From: Chondrus crispus
Lineage: Eukaryota > Rhodophyta > Florideophyceae > Gigartinales > Gigartinaceae
Reading direction: 5' to 3'
Assembly: GCF_000350225.1 (NCBI RefSeq)
Contig: NW_005179177.1
Coordinates: forward strand, 60,524 to 124,523
Length of the DNA: 64,000 bases
Each line of letters starts with the position of its first letter. Position 1 is the stretch's first letter. The notes under the pieces were generated by a model. That model searched no databases. It was not told where the DNA came from and worked only from the letters and a program-made list of their open reading frames with translations. This document shows positions 32,173 through 41,771 of this stretch, piece after piece. The translations under genes were made by a program, and so were the position numbers.

Positions 32173-32487
32173 TGTGGATAGTATGAATTGCACTGTCGTC
32201 ATGAATAGAAGATACGCACTACACGTACCACTGTCGGGTGCTGATAGAAGGCGATGGCCTAATTGACGTACAGAACCTAACTCCGAAAGGGCGGCTAACA
32301 TGACTACATATACTGTAGTCACGAGAGAATAAACCTCGCGGAGCAGAGGGGGATCCTCGACGGCATTGGTGCCGAATAACCACGCTTCTATCGCTTAGCT
32401 AGGACATCCTCTCCACTGCGTTGCGAGAGGCCCTTCCATCATTCCACGATCATGGACAGCAAGGCTGTCCCGAAGGACCCATTCACA
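32173..32487 (+). repeat. 3' LTR of copia element 2
   Basis: 315-bp partner of 27380-27694, followed by target duplication ACAGT. Confidence 0.95.
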
Positions 32488-32530
32488 ACAGTATCACATG
32501 GATAGGCGGCGTAATGTAACACATTTTTGG

Positions 32531-32590
32531 TGTAATTGTTTTGGGTGTAATTGTTTTGGGTGTAATTGTTTTGGGTGTAATTGTTTTGGG
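32531..32590 (+). repeat. 15-bp tandem repeat, four units
   Basis: Four perfect copies of TGTAATTGTTTTGGG, immediately followed by a diverged unit. No gene. Confidence 0.9.
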
Positions 32591-32637
32591 TACAATTATT
32601 ATTAAATATTATATATGACAACAGTCGCACGTGTTCA

Positions 32638-32815
32638 GGGCCGTTCCTAACGAAGAGTTCGGTGTGCCAGCACGCAAGCACCCTGACATTTGCCATGAAT
32701 GGATTGGTTGAACGGGAGTAAAAGCATTTCCAATTAATTTTTCAACCAATACATTCATGCCAAGTTTCAGGGTGCTTGCGTGCTAGCACACCGAACTCTT
32801 CGTTAGGAACGGCCC
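32638..32815. mobile_element. 178-bp foldback MITE (hAT-like tips)
   Basis: Near-perfect inverted repeat of about 75 bp each side, starting GGGCCGTTCCTAACGAAGAG and ending in its complement, with a short AT-rich centre. Including flanking bases the tips read CAGGGCC and GGCCCACTG, suggestive of the hAT CAGNG signature. No clear 8-bp duplication could be read. A truncated relative lies at 40357-40450. Confidence 0.75.
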
Positions 32816-33407
32816 ACTGGGCCATTCGTCCAGTGGTAGTAGGCCGGTAGTGCATTCGTCAGCGCCGCGATGGCCTTCTCCTTCAGCCGGAGAGGAAGAC
32901 AGGGAAAAAAGAGAACGGAGCGGGACGGCAGAGTTGCGGGCGAGTCTCCGACACCTGTAGCCAACGTTAACTCGGTGTTAGTCGAAAGCACTCATCTGTA
33001 CGCTAACGGTACGCAAGTGGTACTCCGTTTCCAGTAAAGGCAGAGCAGCCGACTTTCCTTACCCGAAAGCACCGGTCGCCCAGTTCAGCAGATCCCACAG
33101 TCGGCCTCCGACTGCTCTGCCGCACCGGCTTGCCGCTCGCCTCGTGACCGTGGCCGCAGCAGCCTCAAGCAGGGAACAGCAATATAACATCCTTAACACC
33201 GCGTGGCAACACGCCCGCCGACGCCCGCCAAAATCGGGTCCCCACACACACAGATCCTTCTCGATCTCATTGCAAATATTTCGAACCGCCACGCCCGCCG
33301 CCGCCACGGACCATCCTCGCCTACATGGCTCCGTGGCTCACCCCCTGCCGCATGGCTTTCGCCGTCTCACCGCCGACCCGGCGTGCGCGTCACGTGCTAC
33401 GATCTGC
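32816..33407. other. upstream region of the RsmG gene
   Basis: No separate gene. An ATG at 33325 opens an Arg-rich, transit-peptide-like stretch (MAPWLTPCRMAFAVSPPTRR) in a different frame from RsmG; it ends at a stop near 33457. Confidence 0.4.
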
Positions 33408-34232
33408 ATGCCGGGCGCGGCCGCTGCGGCGCGTGGCGCTGCGCGGCTGTACGACGTAGCAAAAAATTGCCCCCGCGCACACGGTGTTGCGCCGCGCCGC
33501 CACGCGCAGGGCGTGGACGTAGCGGGGCTCAACACCCTCGTGCGGCTCACGGATCTGCTGCTGAGCGAGAGCAAGCGGTACAACCTCACGGCGATTCGCA
33601 CGCGCGATGCCGTGCTGCTTAAGCACGTCGCGGACGCGCTGGGACTGCTACCGGCGCTGGACGCGGAGGCCGCGGCTGCTGCCACCGGGCTGCGCGTCGT
33701 CGATGTCGGCACGGGCGTGGGGTTCCCGGGGCTTGTCCTGGCTATCGCGAGGCCGCAGTGGGACGTCACGCTATTCGAGGCCGCGCGCAAGAAGACGCGC
33801 TTCGACGACATCGTGGACCGCGAACTAGCCCTGCGCAACGTCACGTCCGTGTGGGGGAGGGCAGAGGAGGTCGGGCAGAGTAAAATGCATCTGGGGCGGT
33901 ATGACGCGGTTGTGGTACGGTCGTTGGCGGAAATGCGCGTTTGCTGCAAGTTGTGCGTGCCGCTGGCAAAGGTGGGGGGCGCGTTATTCGCGCAGAAGAG
34001 CTTGGGCGCGGGCTCTGAGGAGATCGCCGCCGCGAAGGAGGCCATCAGAAGGCTGGGCGGGAAGCTAGAAAGTGTGCGCGAGGCGTGGCCGTGGGAGTGG
34101 ATGCAGGGGCAGGAGGAAGAAGCGGAAGAGGTTGACGGAAGGAAGAAGTGTATTGTGGCCGTAAGAAAGGTGAAGGCAACGCCACGGGTGTTTCTGAGGT
34201 TGACGGGTGTGCCGAAGAAGACGCCTTTGTGA
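33408..34232 (+). CDS. rsmG: 16S rRNA (guanine-N7) methyltransferase RsmG/GidB, probably organellar
   Basis: 274 residues from ATG 33408; the frame stays open upstream to 33144 but without ATG. RsmG transfers a methyl group from S-adenosylmethionine to a guanine in the decoding region of small-subunit rRNA. Motifs: YNLTAIRTRDAVLLKHVADAL (RsmG signature) near residues 55-75, the SAM-binding loop VVDVGTGVGFPGL near 105, the acidic strand end TLFEAARKKTRF, and VRSLAEM. It is longer than bacterial RsmG (about 207 residues), mainly at the N-terminus. I infer plastid or mitochondrial rRNA as substrate. A transit peptide is not clear in this frame, though one is suggested in another frame just upstream. 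No introns seen. Confidence 0.85.
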   Translation: MPGAAAAARGAARLYDVAKNCPRAHGVAPRRHAQGVDVAGLNTLVRLTDLLLSESKRYNLTAIRTRDAVLLKHVADALGLLPALDAEAAAAATGLRVVDVGTGVGFPGLVLAIARPQWDVTLFEAARKKTRFDDIVDRELALRNVTSVWGRAEEVGQSKMHLGRYDAVVVRSLAEMRVCCKLCVPLAKVGGALFAQKSLGAGSEEIAAAKEAIRRLGGKLESVREAWPWEWMQGQEEEAEEVDGRKKCIVAVRKVKATPRVFLRLTGVPKKTPL

Positions 34233-34302
34233 GATCGCGAATAGGTTTGCGAGGAGAGAAAGGCGTCGGGAGACCGGAGAGAGGAAAGATGTCGGTTGAG
34301 AG

Positions 34303-34530
34303 ATGTGCCAGGGAATAGGAGCGAAATGCCCGCTCACGGATGTCACAGACATCGTCGCGCCGAGCACGGATGGGCTTTCGGGCGAGCTGTCGGTCGTCGT
34401 CGAGCTCAACTTGAACAACGACGGGCTGATGTACCTGCGCCTGGTGTGCAGCAACTCGCACCTGGTTACGCCGCACGACCCGCTTGACGTGGCCGGCACG
34501 GAAGATATGATGCGGTGGATTTCAACGTAG
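34303..34530 (+). CDS. small hypothetical protein
   Basis: 75-residue frame from ATG 34303 (MCQGIGAKCPLTDVTDIV...), 70 bp after RsmG. The composition is protein-like (ELNLNNDGLMYLRLV), but I recognise no family. It may be a fragment or chance. Confidence 0.25.
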   Translation: MCQGIGAKCPLTDVTDIVAPSTDGLSGELSVVVELNLNNDGLMYLRLVCSNSHLVTPHDPLDVAGTEDMMRWIST

Positions 34531-34702
34531 AGGCGGTGTCCAAGATGGATCGGGTTAGGGTCAGGTGGATACCAGGGGTGTGCGAGGTGTTGAATGATGT
34601 GCAAGTGGACAGGACTGTGTGGTATCGGACGTTACAAGGCAGGTAGACACTAGTGTAGTCTCTGAGTCTCGTCTCAGGGTGTCGAAAAAAGATGGTGCAG
34701 TA

Positions 34703-34927
34703 TGTGGTGCAAGGAACGATGCCCGAGTTTACTGAGGGAGACGGACCGTGTGCGACTAAGAAGGGGAGCGGCGCCGGTGGCGGCGGCGCTGCCTGGGGAG
34801 CTACATCTGTGCTACGTGTGTGCGTGGTACAGGTGTATGAGCTGTGCATGGGAATCATGACAGTGAATCATGACAGAGGGCGCAGGACGGCCGCATAGCG
34901 ACATAAATTGGACATGGGAATCATGAC
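34703..34927 (-). repeat. 3' LTR of copia element 3
   Basis: 225 bp on the minus strand from TGTCATGATTCCCATG to CCACA. Its first 65 bp are absent from the 5' LTR, and the TGTCATGATTC motif recurs at the inner boundary. The pol stop (34868) lies inside it. Confidence 0.85.
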
Positions 34928-37900
34928 ACTCCCCCCGTCGCTGTGTGGTCGTGCTGCGCGGGGGGGTGGGGGGGGGGCGGCGACGATTTGGAGCTTCGCC
35001 GTGAGCTTTCGGAACGGCTCCGATCGTAGCGGCTTCGTGATTATGTCCGCGGGCATGTCTGCGCTCGGGACGTGCTTCAGGACGATGTTGCCCTTGCGTG
35101 CGTGATGGGACAAGAAGTGGTCCCGGAGATCAATGAACTTGCGGCGTTTTGTCGGTCCCGTGTTTCGTGCGACGCGAATGGCAGATTGGTTATCCATGAA
35201 GAAGGGGGTGGGGTAGGGGCTGAGCATGCGGATGTCTTGGAGGGTCCGGCGAAGCCATGCAGTTTGCTGCACTGCGGCGATGGCGGCAATGTATTCCGCC
35301 TCGCACGTGGAGAGGGCCGTGATGCTCTGTTTCATAGATGCCCAGCAGATCGGAGTGCCATTGTATAGGTGGACGATGCCAGATATTGATTTCCGGTCGG
35401 TGACATCTGCCGCGTGGTGGGCGTCCGAGTATGACGTGAGCAGGGAAGTGTTGGAGATGGGTTTGTCAGCGGTGTTGCTGACTTGCAGGGGGATGTTAGC
35501 AGCGGGGAAGAGGAGCCCGTGCTGGGGAGTGTGACGGAGGTACCGGAGGGCGCGTTTGAGGGCATTCCAGTGCCGTGTTGTCGGGGCTTTGGCGGCGACG
35601 GACAGGTGGTTGATGACAAATTTAATGTCCGGGCGCGTGGAGTCGGCGATGTATCTCAGGTCACCGAGTATTTGTTGGTACTCTTTCAGTTGGGGGTGTT
35701 TTGAAAGAGGCTCATCTTGGTCGGTGGGTCCGTGGAGGCCGATTCCGTCCTGGTACGGTGTGGGCTTACCGTTGGCGATATGCATCTCTGCTTTTCGCAG
35801 GATGCATGCGGTGGCGGTGGGCTGGGATATGTGCAGCGCGCCGTTGGCAGTGCGCTGTACTGTCCATCCGAGCAGCGTGCGGGGCTCACCGAGGCGCTTT
35901 ATGGTGTACGCCTTTGTCAGCAGGTTTGCGAAGTCGCCGAGCAGCGCTTGTGTGGTCGCTGTGACGGTAAAGTCGTCCATGCTGATCGCCACAAATGTGG
36001 CCGAGGAGGGGGATATTTTGTGGAAGAGGCAGGTGTCTGCCTCGGATTGGTGAAAGCCATCCCTGGTGAGGAGGCCGAACACGGCTTGCAGGTATGTGAA
36101 CCCTGCTTGCGGGGTGCCATAGAGGTTCTTGATTAGTTTACCTCCTTTGCATTTGTGCTTGTACGTTCCGTCGAAACGGGGGTGCTGACGGACGTATACA
36201 GGCTTTTACCCATTGTGGTCGAAGTCCTCGTGGAGGTACGCGGCCTCAATGTCAATGTGTTCAATGAGGAGGTTGTGGGCTCCGGCAATGGCGAATAGCA
36301 GGCGTACCGAGGACTTATCTGCCATGTAGGTTGTAGTACGTTCGGGATCGTAATGAATGTTTGGCAGCATTGTGTCTCCTCGAGCCGCGCAGCGCGCTTT
36401 TCGTTTCGTGACGTTGCCGTTTTTGTCGCGCTTGTAGCGGTACCCCATCGTAAGGGGAATGAGGCGCGTATTTCGCGGGAGTAGGTGGTCGGGTGTCCAC
36501 TGTATGACACGCTTTATGTCGAGCGCATCGAGCTCCTGGTTGTGAGCGGTGGACCAGAGGTCTGCATCGGGGTATTTTCGTGCTTGCCCGCGGTTGACGG
36601 GGGCAGGGGTGGAGACCGATAGCTCGTCTGGTGTACGATGGGGGGTGTGCGCCTTGAAAGCGGCGGCGGAGGTCATTTTGGGGTCTTGTCTACGGAAGTA
36701 GGGGTAGAAGTCCACTGTGCGTATGCGGTGAGTTTTGCTCGTGTTGATGTCCAGTGCCATGATGTGGCGATCGTCGGTAGGGTAGAGGTACCGTACGGTG
36801 CGGGAGCGTGAGTGCAGCTTGGAGATGGTGGTGGTGCGCTGGCGGGGGTCACGGGTGGTGCCTAATTGTCCAAAGATGTGGAATTGGGTGATTTGTGGCA
36901 CTGATTGGTGCCATTGGGTGGCGCTGAGGGCGTGTGTGCTGTGATGCATGGTGTGATTGTGTTTAAATGTTGCATCTCGCACTGTGTCCTCCCAGTGGTG
37001 TTGGGGGAGCTCACTGTGATGCAGAGCAGCTCGAGCTGCATTCAGTAGTGTACTGTTGATCCTCTCTGCAAGGCTGTTCTCTTGAGGGGTGTAGGGGATG
37101 GTGGGAGAGTGGCTTGTGTTGTGCTTGGTGTAAGTTTGGATGGCTGTGGCAGAGAGGCACTCGAGTGCGTCATCGGTGCGTATGATTCGGGGTTGGTGGC
37201 CCGTTTGCTTGTTGATTGCATTGAGGATGAAATCGAGACGTTGTGGTGTTTGCGCACGGTTCGGCAGAATGTCGGTAATGAGGTACCGTGTCTTTGTGTC
37301 GAGGACCGTTAGGATGTATTTGTTTTGCTGGTGGGAGGGGGGTGCAATCGGGCCACATATATCACTACTGAGTGAGAAGCCCGTTGGGTAGTGGTGGGCA
37401 GTCGGCTTGTGTGGGCGAAGTCGTTGCTTGGCGTGCGCACAACTTGAGCACGTGATACGTGGGGCGTATCGTGCGAGGGAGGGTGGGATGTTGGGGAGCA
37501 GTCCTTGTCGTGCCATGGTTTGGATGGTGGCAGGTCGCACATGGTTTAGTACCATGCGCCAATGATGGAATGCGTGCTCTAGTGCCTCACCGTGTTTGGA
37601 CGGGGGGTCGGGGCAGGGTTGGTGAGAGGCCTGGGTGCTTGGTGTCTGCTGCGGGCATTGGGGGGCGAGGTGGTTGCCTTGGGGGGGTGTGAGGTGGTGT
37701 TGTTGCGAGCGCGAGCTGTTGTCCGGGGGGTGGGTTTTCTTTGTGTGTGTCTTGTGGTTGGGGTTGTGCGGGCAGCTTGGGCGTGGCATGGGTTGGGTGG
37801 GGGTCCAAGTAGTACAGTCCTTTGTGTGCTGTAGCTGTGGCGATTACTGTGGGCGGGCGTGTTTTGTTGTTTATGATGGTTGCGGTGGTGGGGCGGAAGA

Positions 37901-38231
37901 CTACGGCTCCATATTGGCGGGCGATGTCGTTGACAAAGACGAGGTTTTTTTTGATGTCCGGGTTGGCGATTGCCGGGAGTGATAGGGCTTTATTCCTGTT
38001 CGTCGTGATCTGGATTGTGCCGGCATGGGTGGCGGACGACGTCGATGAGGTGGCAGTGTTAGTAGTCATGCGCGTAGTGAGGGGGCGCATTGGTGGAGTT
38101 GCCTGTGTGACATGGGTCGGGCTTACGCCTGAGTCTAGAATGTATGTCATACCGTCGGTATTAACCTGGTCCATTGTGGTTTGGAAGGCGTTCGGGTCTT
38201 CGTTGTGGTGGGGGTCTGCCGTGGCTGCCAA
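34868..38231 (-). pseudogene. copia 3 protease, integrase, reverse transcriptase, RNase H
   Basis: Protease TYILDSGVSPTHV opens at 38231, and the gag-pre-integrase motif KGLYYLDPHP follows near 37810. A frame change near 37700 leads to integrase: zinc domain HHWRMVLNH...CSSC, catalytic SSDICGPI, RTDDALEC and QENSLAERINS. RT: LPRNTRLIPLTMGYRYK, HIDIEAAYLHEDF, then a TAA (36206-36208), then the catalytic box as SMDDF. RNase H: SYSDAHHA, STCEAEYIAA, FMDNQSAI, VPSADMPADIITKPL. Apart from the stop and the frame change the sequence is well preserved, and this is the most canonical copia pol in the window. Confidence 0.9.
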
Positions 38232-39573
38232 TTGTGCTTTGGCGGGGCGACGGGTGCGTCGTTGAGGTGGGGTGAGGCTGGGTTGCGGGGGGGCGGGCCA
38301 TTGAGGTGGTGCTACCCACTGGGGCGGGGGGGTGTGGGTACGGGTTGTACGGTTGTTGTGGTTGGATCCACGGTGTGTTGTACCACTGTGTGCGTGGTGG
38401 TCCTCGTCCGCGCTGGCGACCTCGGGGTCGGGGGGAGGGCTCTTGTTTACCTTGGCGTGATGCGGTGGTGCGGAGCCCCTGGGGGTCAGGTGGATTGGGG
38501 GATGATCGGGTGGTGTGGCGGGCTTGGACTGCTTTGAGTCTTTGCGTCACTTGTATTATTGTTTGGGGGACTGAGTCCGTCTCTGTCCAGGTGTCTGGTA
38601 AGTGCTTGAATGTCGGGTGGTGCTCCAGTCCTTTTATGATGGCGTCTACAGTGACGGTTTCATCAGTTCAGATGTGGGGGTAATTTGCCAGTCGCATACG
38701 AGTGCGCAGGGATCGGTGTTGATTAATATAATCGTCGACAGATAGTGCGGTGGTGAATAGGAGTCCGTCAGCTTCCTGACGTAGGAGAAGGTGGGTGGTC
38801 GGGGAGCTGTCTGTGAAGTGTTCTTGAATGGCCTGCAACAGTGCAGCTGGCGTGGTGTCGAAAGGGATGTCAGTTGTTTCTGCGATTTCGTGAGGGATGC
38901 TGTTGGTGATCAGCATGCGGATGGTGGCGCAGTCTTTGACGTATTGTTTGTGTTCCGGCGTGGCCGGGGGCGGCTGGGTGTAGTTAGTGTCCAGCGTGTG
39001 CTGGACATCATTGATGATGGAGGTGTCCTCAATAGCTTGGTTCCAAAGGTTGAAATTGTTGCCGGAGGGGTAGAGGGGCGGAAGTTTGCCGTAAAAATGG
39101 GAGGAGTGGTGATCCGGGGAGTTGTGGTCGGTGGTGTACTCCATGGTAGCGGGAGATGTAGGGTGTGTGGATGGGGTTGAGGGAAGGGATTGTGCCGTTG
39201 GGGTGGACGGGGGCTCAGATCGGCACTCGACGCGGACGTGCGGAGGCTGGTGGTTGAGTTGGGCTGGAGGGGGTCTGCGCTCGACGCAAGGTGGCAGAGG
39301 CGAAGTGGGTGATCGGCGCTCGACGGGCGATGGCGGAGGCGATTTGGGTGCTTGGCTGCTGGTTCTGCGCTCGACGCGATGGGGCGGAGGCGAGTGTGGA
39401 GCTTGGGCGTTGGGTCTGCGCTCGACGCGTGGGGGCGGAGGCGAATGAGGGGGTATGTAGAGGAGGGAGGCGGGTTGGGTGCCCGGCGCGGTGGTGCTCT
39501 TGTCTAGTCTTTGTGACGAACGGCGGAGCGGTTTGTGATCGTGTTGCAGGGTGGGTTTGCGATTCGGGACCAT
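38161..39573 (-). pseudogene. copia 3 gag
   Basis: Starts at the ATG that lies inside the primer-binding site (39571-39573). Residues 1-140 are a Pro/Arg-rich repeat region (PPPRVERRP-like units, about seven). The gag body follows (FNLWNQAIEDTSIINDVQ...SVDDYINQHRSLRTRM). A TGA at 38668-38670 interrupts, and the frame continues to an Arg/Gly/Pro-rich nucleic-acid-binding tail (RPRGRQRGRGPP) without a CCHC knuckle. A frame change near 38230 leads into protease. Confidence 0.8.
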
Positions 39574-39577
39574 AACC
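39565..39577 (-). promoter_or_regulatory. primer-binding site of copia 3
   Basis: GGTTATGGTCCCG on the minus strand, adjacent to the 5' LTR. It is the initiator tRNA-Met anticodon-arm type and includes the gag ATG. The same 13 bases, preceded by ACCACA, recur at 46378-46390. Confidence 0.75.
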
Positions 39578-40303
39578 TGTGGTGCAAGGAACGATGCCCG
39601 AGTTTACCGAGGGAGACGGACCGTGTGCGACTAAGGGCCTCCTTTAAGACAGCATGGACGGGCATGTTTGGACATGTATGGACGTCAGCGTGCACCTGAT
39701 TGGTCCATTTAATACTTTTCTTAACAGTATGATGGCGCACACAAAGTTAATATAATGGAATCTGTCGCTACCAACGTGCCATACGAGAGCACACCATTGG
39801 CTGTCGCCTACCGCATAAGTGCGATTGAATTCAATCTTGATCCAATTTAGCATACATTAAAATTCAATTTAATCATTTTATTGACGTCCCTGAATGCCAG
39901 TACACGGGGATCGCGATATAGTGCCTCCCTCTGTCAGTGGGCCGAAAACGGCACTATATCGAACCAGGCACTGTAAGATAATGAGATTTGCGGCATTTTT
40001 GCAGCCACTTCCTTGCATCACTGCTCAGAAAGACCGTTCGCTTCCCTATCGATAGCCCGGTATGATGCACCCCTTGAGCCAATTTACGGATCACGGCGCG
40101 CTGACACAATACATTAAATTATTGGACATGTAGTATTTTGAAAATCGCAAACATATACATCCAAACATGGCTGTCCATGCTGTCTTAAAGGAGGCCCTAA
40201 GAAGGGGAGCGGCGCCGGTGGCGGCGGCGCTGCCTGGGGAGCTACATCTGTGTTACGTGTGTGCGTGGTACAGGTGTGTGAGCTGTGCATGGGAATCATG
40301 ACA
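39578..40303 (-). repeat. 5' LTR of copia element 3, split by a MITE
   Basis: 39578-39634 plus 40201-40303 give 160 bp of LTR around the MITE (39635-40197) and its duplicated TAA. Intact reference: 34703-34862. Confidence 0.92.
39635..40197. mobile_element. 563-bp PIF/Harbinger-like MITE
   Basis: Inverted tips GGGCCTCCTTTAAGACAGCA and its complement extend about 35 bp. It is flanked by TAA on both sides (39632-39634 and 40198-40200), while the other LTR has one TAA at the same place (ACTAAGAAGG near 34757). A 3-bp TAA duplication with GGGCC tips fits PIF/Harbinger (Tourist-like). It has no coding capacity. Confidence 0.9.
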
Positions 40304-40356
40304 CAGTACATGTATACGAGCGGGAAAGAAGGCGGCGGTGGCGTCGATGCGCTGAG

Positions 40357-40450
40357 GGCCGTTCCTGACGAAGAGTTCGCCGGGCCAGCACCCGAACACC
40401 CTGAAACTTGGCATGAATGTATTGGTTGAAAAAATTATTGGAAATGCTTT
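40357..40450. mobile_element. truncated relative of the 178-bp foldback MITE
   Basis: GGGCCGTTCCTGACGAAGAGT at 40357 and the following 75 bp match one arm of 32638-32815. The other arm is missing, and the sequence ends in an ATTATTGGAAA/TTTCCAATAAT palindrome. Confidence 0.7.
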
Positions 40451-40568
40451 TCCAATAATTTTTTTATCCGCTGAGGCGTCGATGCGAGCGTGCCAGTCTC
40501 GCCAAAGAAGTCGCAGGCGCTGTCGCCCTGCGCTTCCAGACTGCGTGCGAGGTGTGTGCCGTTTTTCA

Positions 40569-40610
40569 GTGTTCTTGGCATCACACGGAAGCATGTGATG
40601 CCAAGAACAC
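40569..40610. other. perfect 17-bp hairpin
   Basis: GTGTTCTTGGCATCACA, 8-nt spacer CGGAAGCA, then the exact complement. Isolated in non-coding sequence; function unknown. Confidence 0.8.
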
Positions 40611-40986
40611 CCATGGCCCCTTGTCCCGAGTCTCGTTTTTTATTTTTATTTTGGAAGTGGATCTCGTGCCCTATTGGCTACGTCCTATTGCACGTCAGTA
40701 ACTTATTTGTCTCTGGATGGAACCACAAAGCACAGGCAGCTGCGAACAAAACGATACAGCACCCAAGGGTACTGTAAAAAACTTTACGTCAGCAAGTCGG
40801 GGATTGGTTGTCGAGGGTTGGCTATCGTTGTCAGATCGCACAAACCCTGACACTACTCGTCGTCAAGTCAGATCGCACATTACAGATGACATTACAGTGC
40901 CGAACAATATATATAGACGTAGATACGACTACGAGGGAATAAACGGACTCATGGGTTTCACGTTCTAATAACAATCGTCTGCGGCT
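40611..40986. other. spacer
   Basis: No gene. Includes GGGTACTGTAAAA and a TATATAGACG sequence near 40910 that could be a core promoter without a visible product. Confidence 0.35.
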
Positions 40987-41476
40987 CTAGTGTCTAGACG
41001 ACCGGCAATTTGCCTCATATGAGGTCAGGCTTGGCCTCATATGAGGCCGGGTTTTTTTTTGCAAAAATGTATACATTAAATCGAAAGTTTATAAAATCAG
41101 TTTAGACACCATTTCTTTAACCAATATTCCCTCGGTAATAGCTTCCTGCAAAACATCGGGATAGCAGTTATGAATACACAGAAATACTAAGAATCTAATA
41201 TAGTTTCAACAATCGGATGATATTTTAAACAGGCGTTTTGGTTTCGAAGATATCAACAAAAAACCTTTTGATGTTCTTTAAAAAAGCTTCTTCTTTAGGT
41301 ATTCTCAAAAAGCCTGGAAAGGACGTGCAGATCTCACCAAGCTCCACCCTTCCAAAGCGCAGAAGTCAACTGCGGTGGCGAGAGTATCTTTTTCCATTTT
41401 GTTCAGCTCGCACAAGTCGAGAAAAATTGAGTTGAAAAGTGACCTCATATGAGGCCATTTGTCACCTAGACACTAG
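40987..41476. mobile_element. 490-bp non-autonomous PiggyBac-like element
   Basis: The first about 42 bp (CTAGTGTCTAGACGACCGGC...) are identical to the left end of the autonomous element at 60696, and the last about 36 bp (...GGCCATTTGTCACCTAGACACTAG) match its right end. It carries the same subterminal palindrome CCTCATATGAGG, two copies left and one right. The interior is AT-rich with no transposase, so it would depend on the related transposase. Confidence 0.9.
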
Positions 41477-41771
41477 CCCTGGTCATAAAGAATATTCCTG
41501 CACACATTTTAAAATTTAAATCATAGTACAGTATGTATAAACTGACGTTGCAAGCCGGGAGCTGACCACACCGACGTGAGGTCAACCACATCAACAGATT
41601 TATCCAAGAAGCCTGGCACGATCAGGAAAGGAAGGCATGTAACAAGTCAAACGTCAGAACAGAAGGACAATAAATGGAGGCAACTCTACTTCACAAAAAT
41701 CTTCCTTAATATAGACTGCCTATGTAGAAACACCACCACCTGTACACACAGCACCCAGCCTTTTGTCCCAG

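Larger units (their letters stand above)
27380..32487 (+). mobile_element. Ty1/copia LTR retrotransposon 2, nearly intact
   Basis: 5108 bp. LTRs 27380-27694 and 32173-32487 are each 315 bp, TGTGGAT...TTCACA, with about five differences (1.6 percent). Target duplication ACAGT at 27375-27379 and 32488-32492. Primer site GTTATGGGCCCAG follows the 5' LTR directly, and a polypurine tract (TGGGGGGAG) precedes the 3' LTR. Gag and pol are open full length. This is the youngest and most complete mobile element in the window and may be active. Confidence 0.96.
34703..40303 (-). mobile_element. Ty1/copia LTR retrotransposon 3 with a nested MITE
   Basis: Minus-strand element with target duplication CAGTA (34698-34702 and 40304-40308). 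The 5' LTR is 39578-40303, or 160 bp after removing a MITE. The 3' LTR matches over 34703-34862 (three differences) and extends to 34927, where it meets the polypurine tract GGGGGGAG. The primer site GGTTATGGTCCCG (39565-39577) abuts the 5' LTR. Gag, protease, integrase, RT and RNase H are all present, but broken by two nonsense codons and two frame changes. Confidence 0.95.

Noticed and set aside
32439-32696. Short frame with repeated YTQNN on the minus strand
   Set aside because: It spans the LTR end and a 15-bp tandem repeat; no gene.
3836-40303. CRISPR-like or integron-like arrays
   Set aside because: The tandem repeats seen have no regular unique spacers and the context is eukaryotic.
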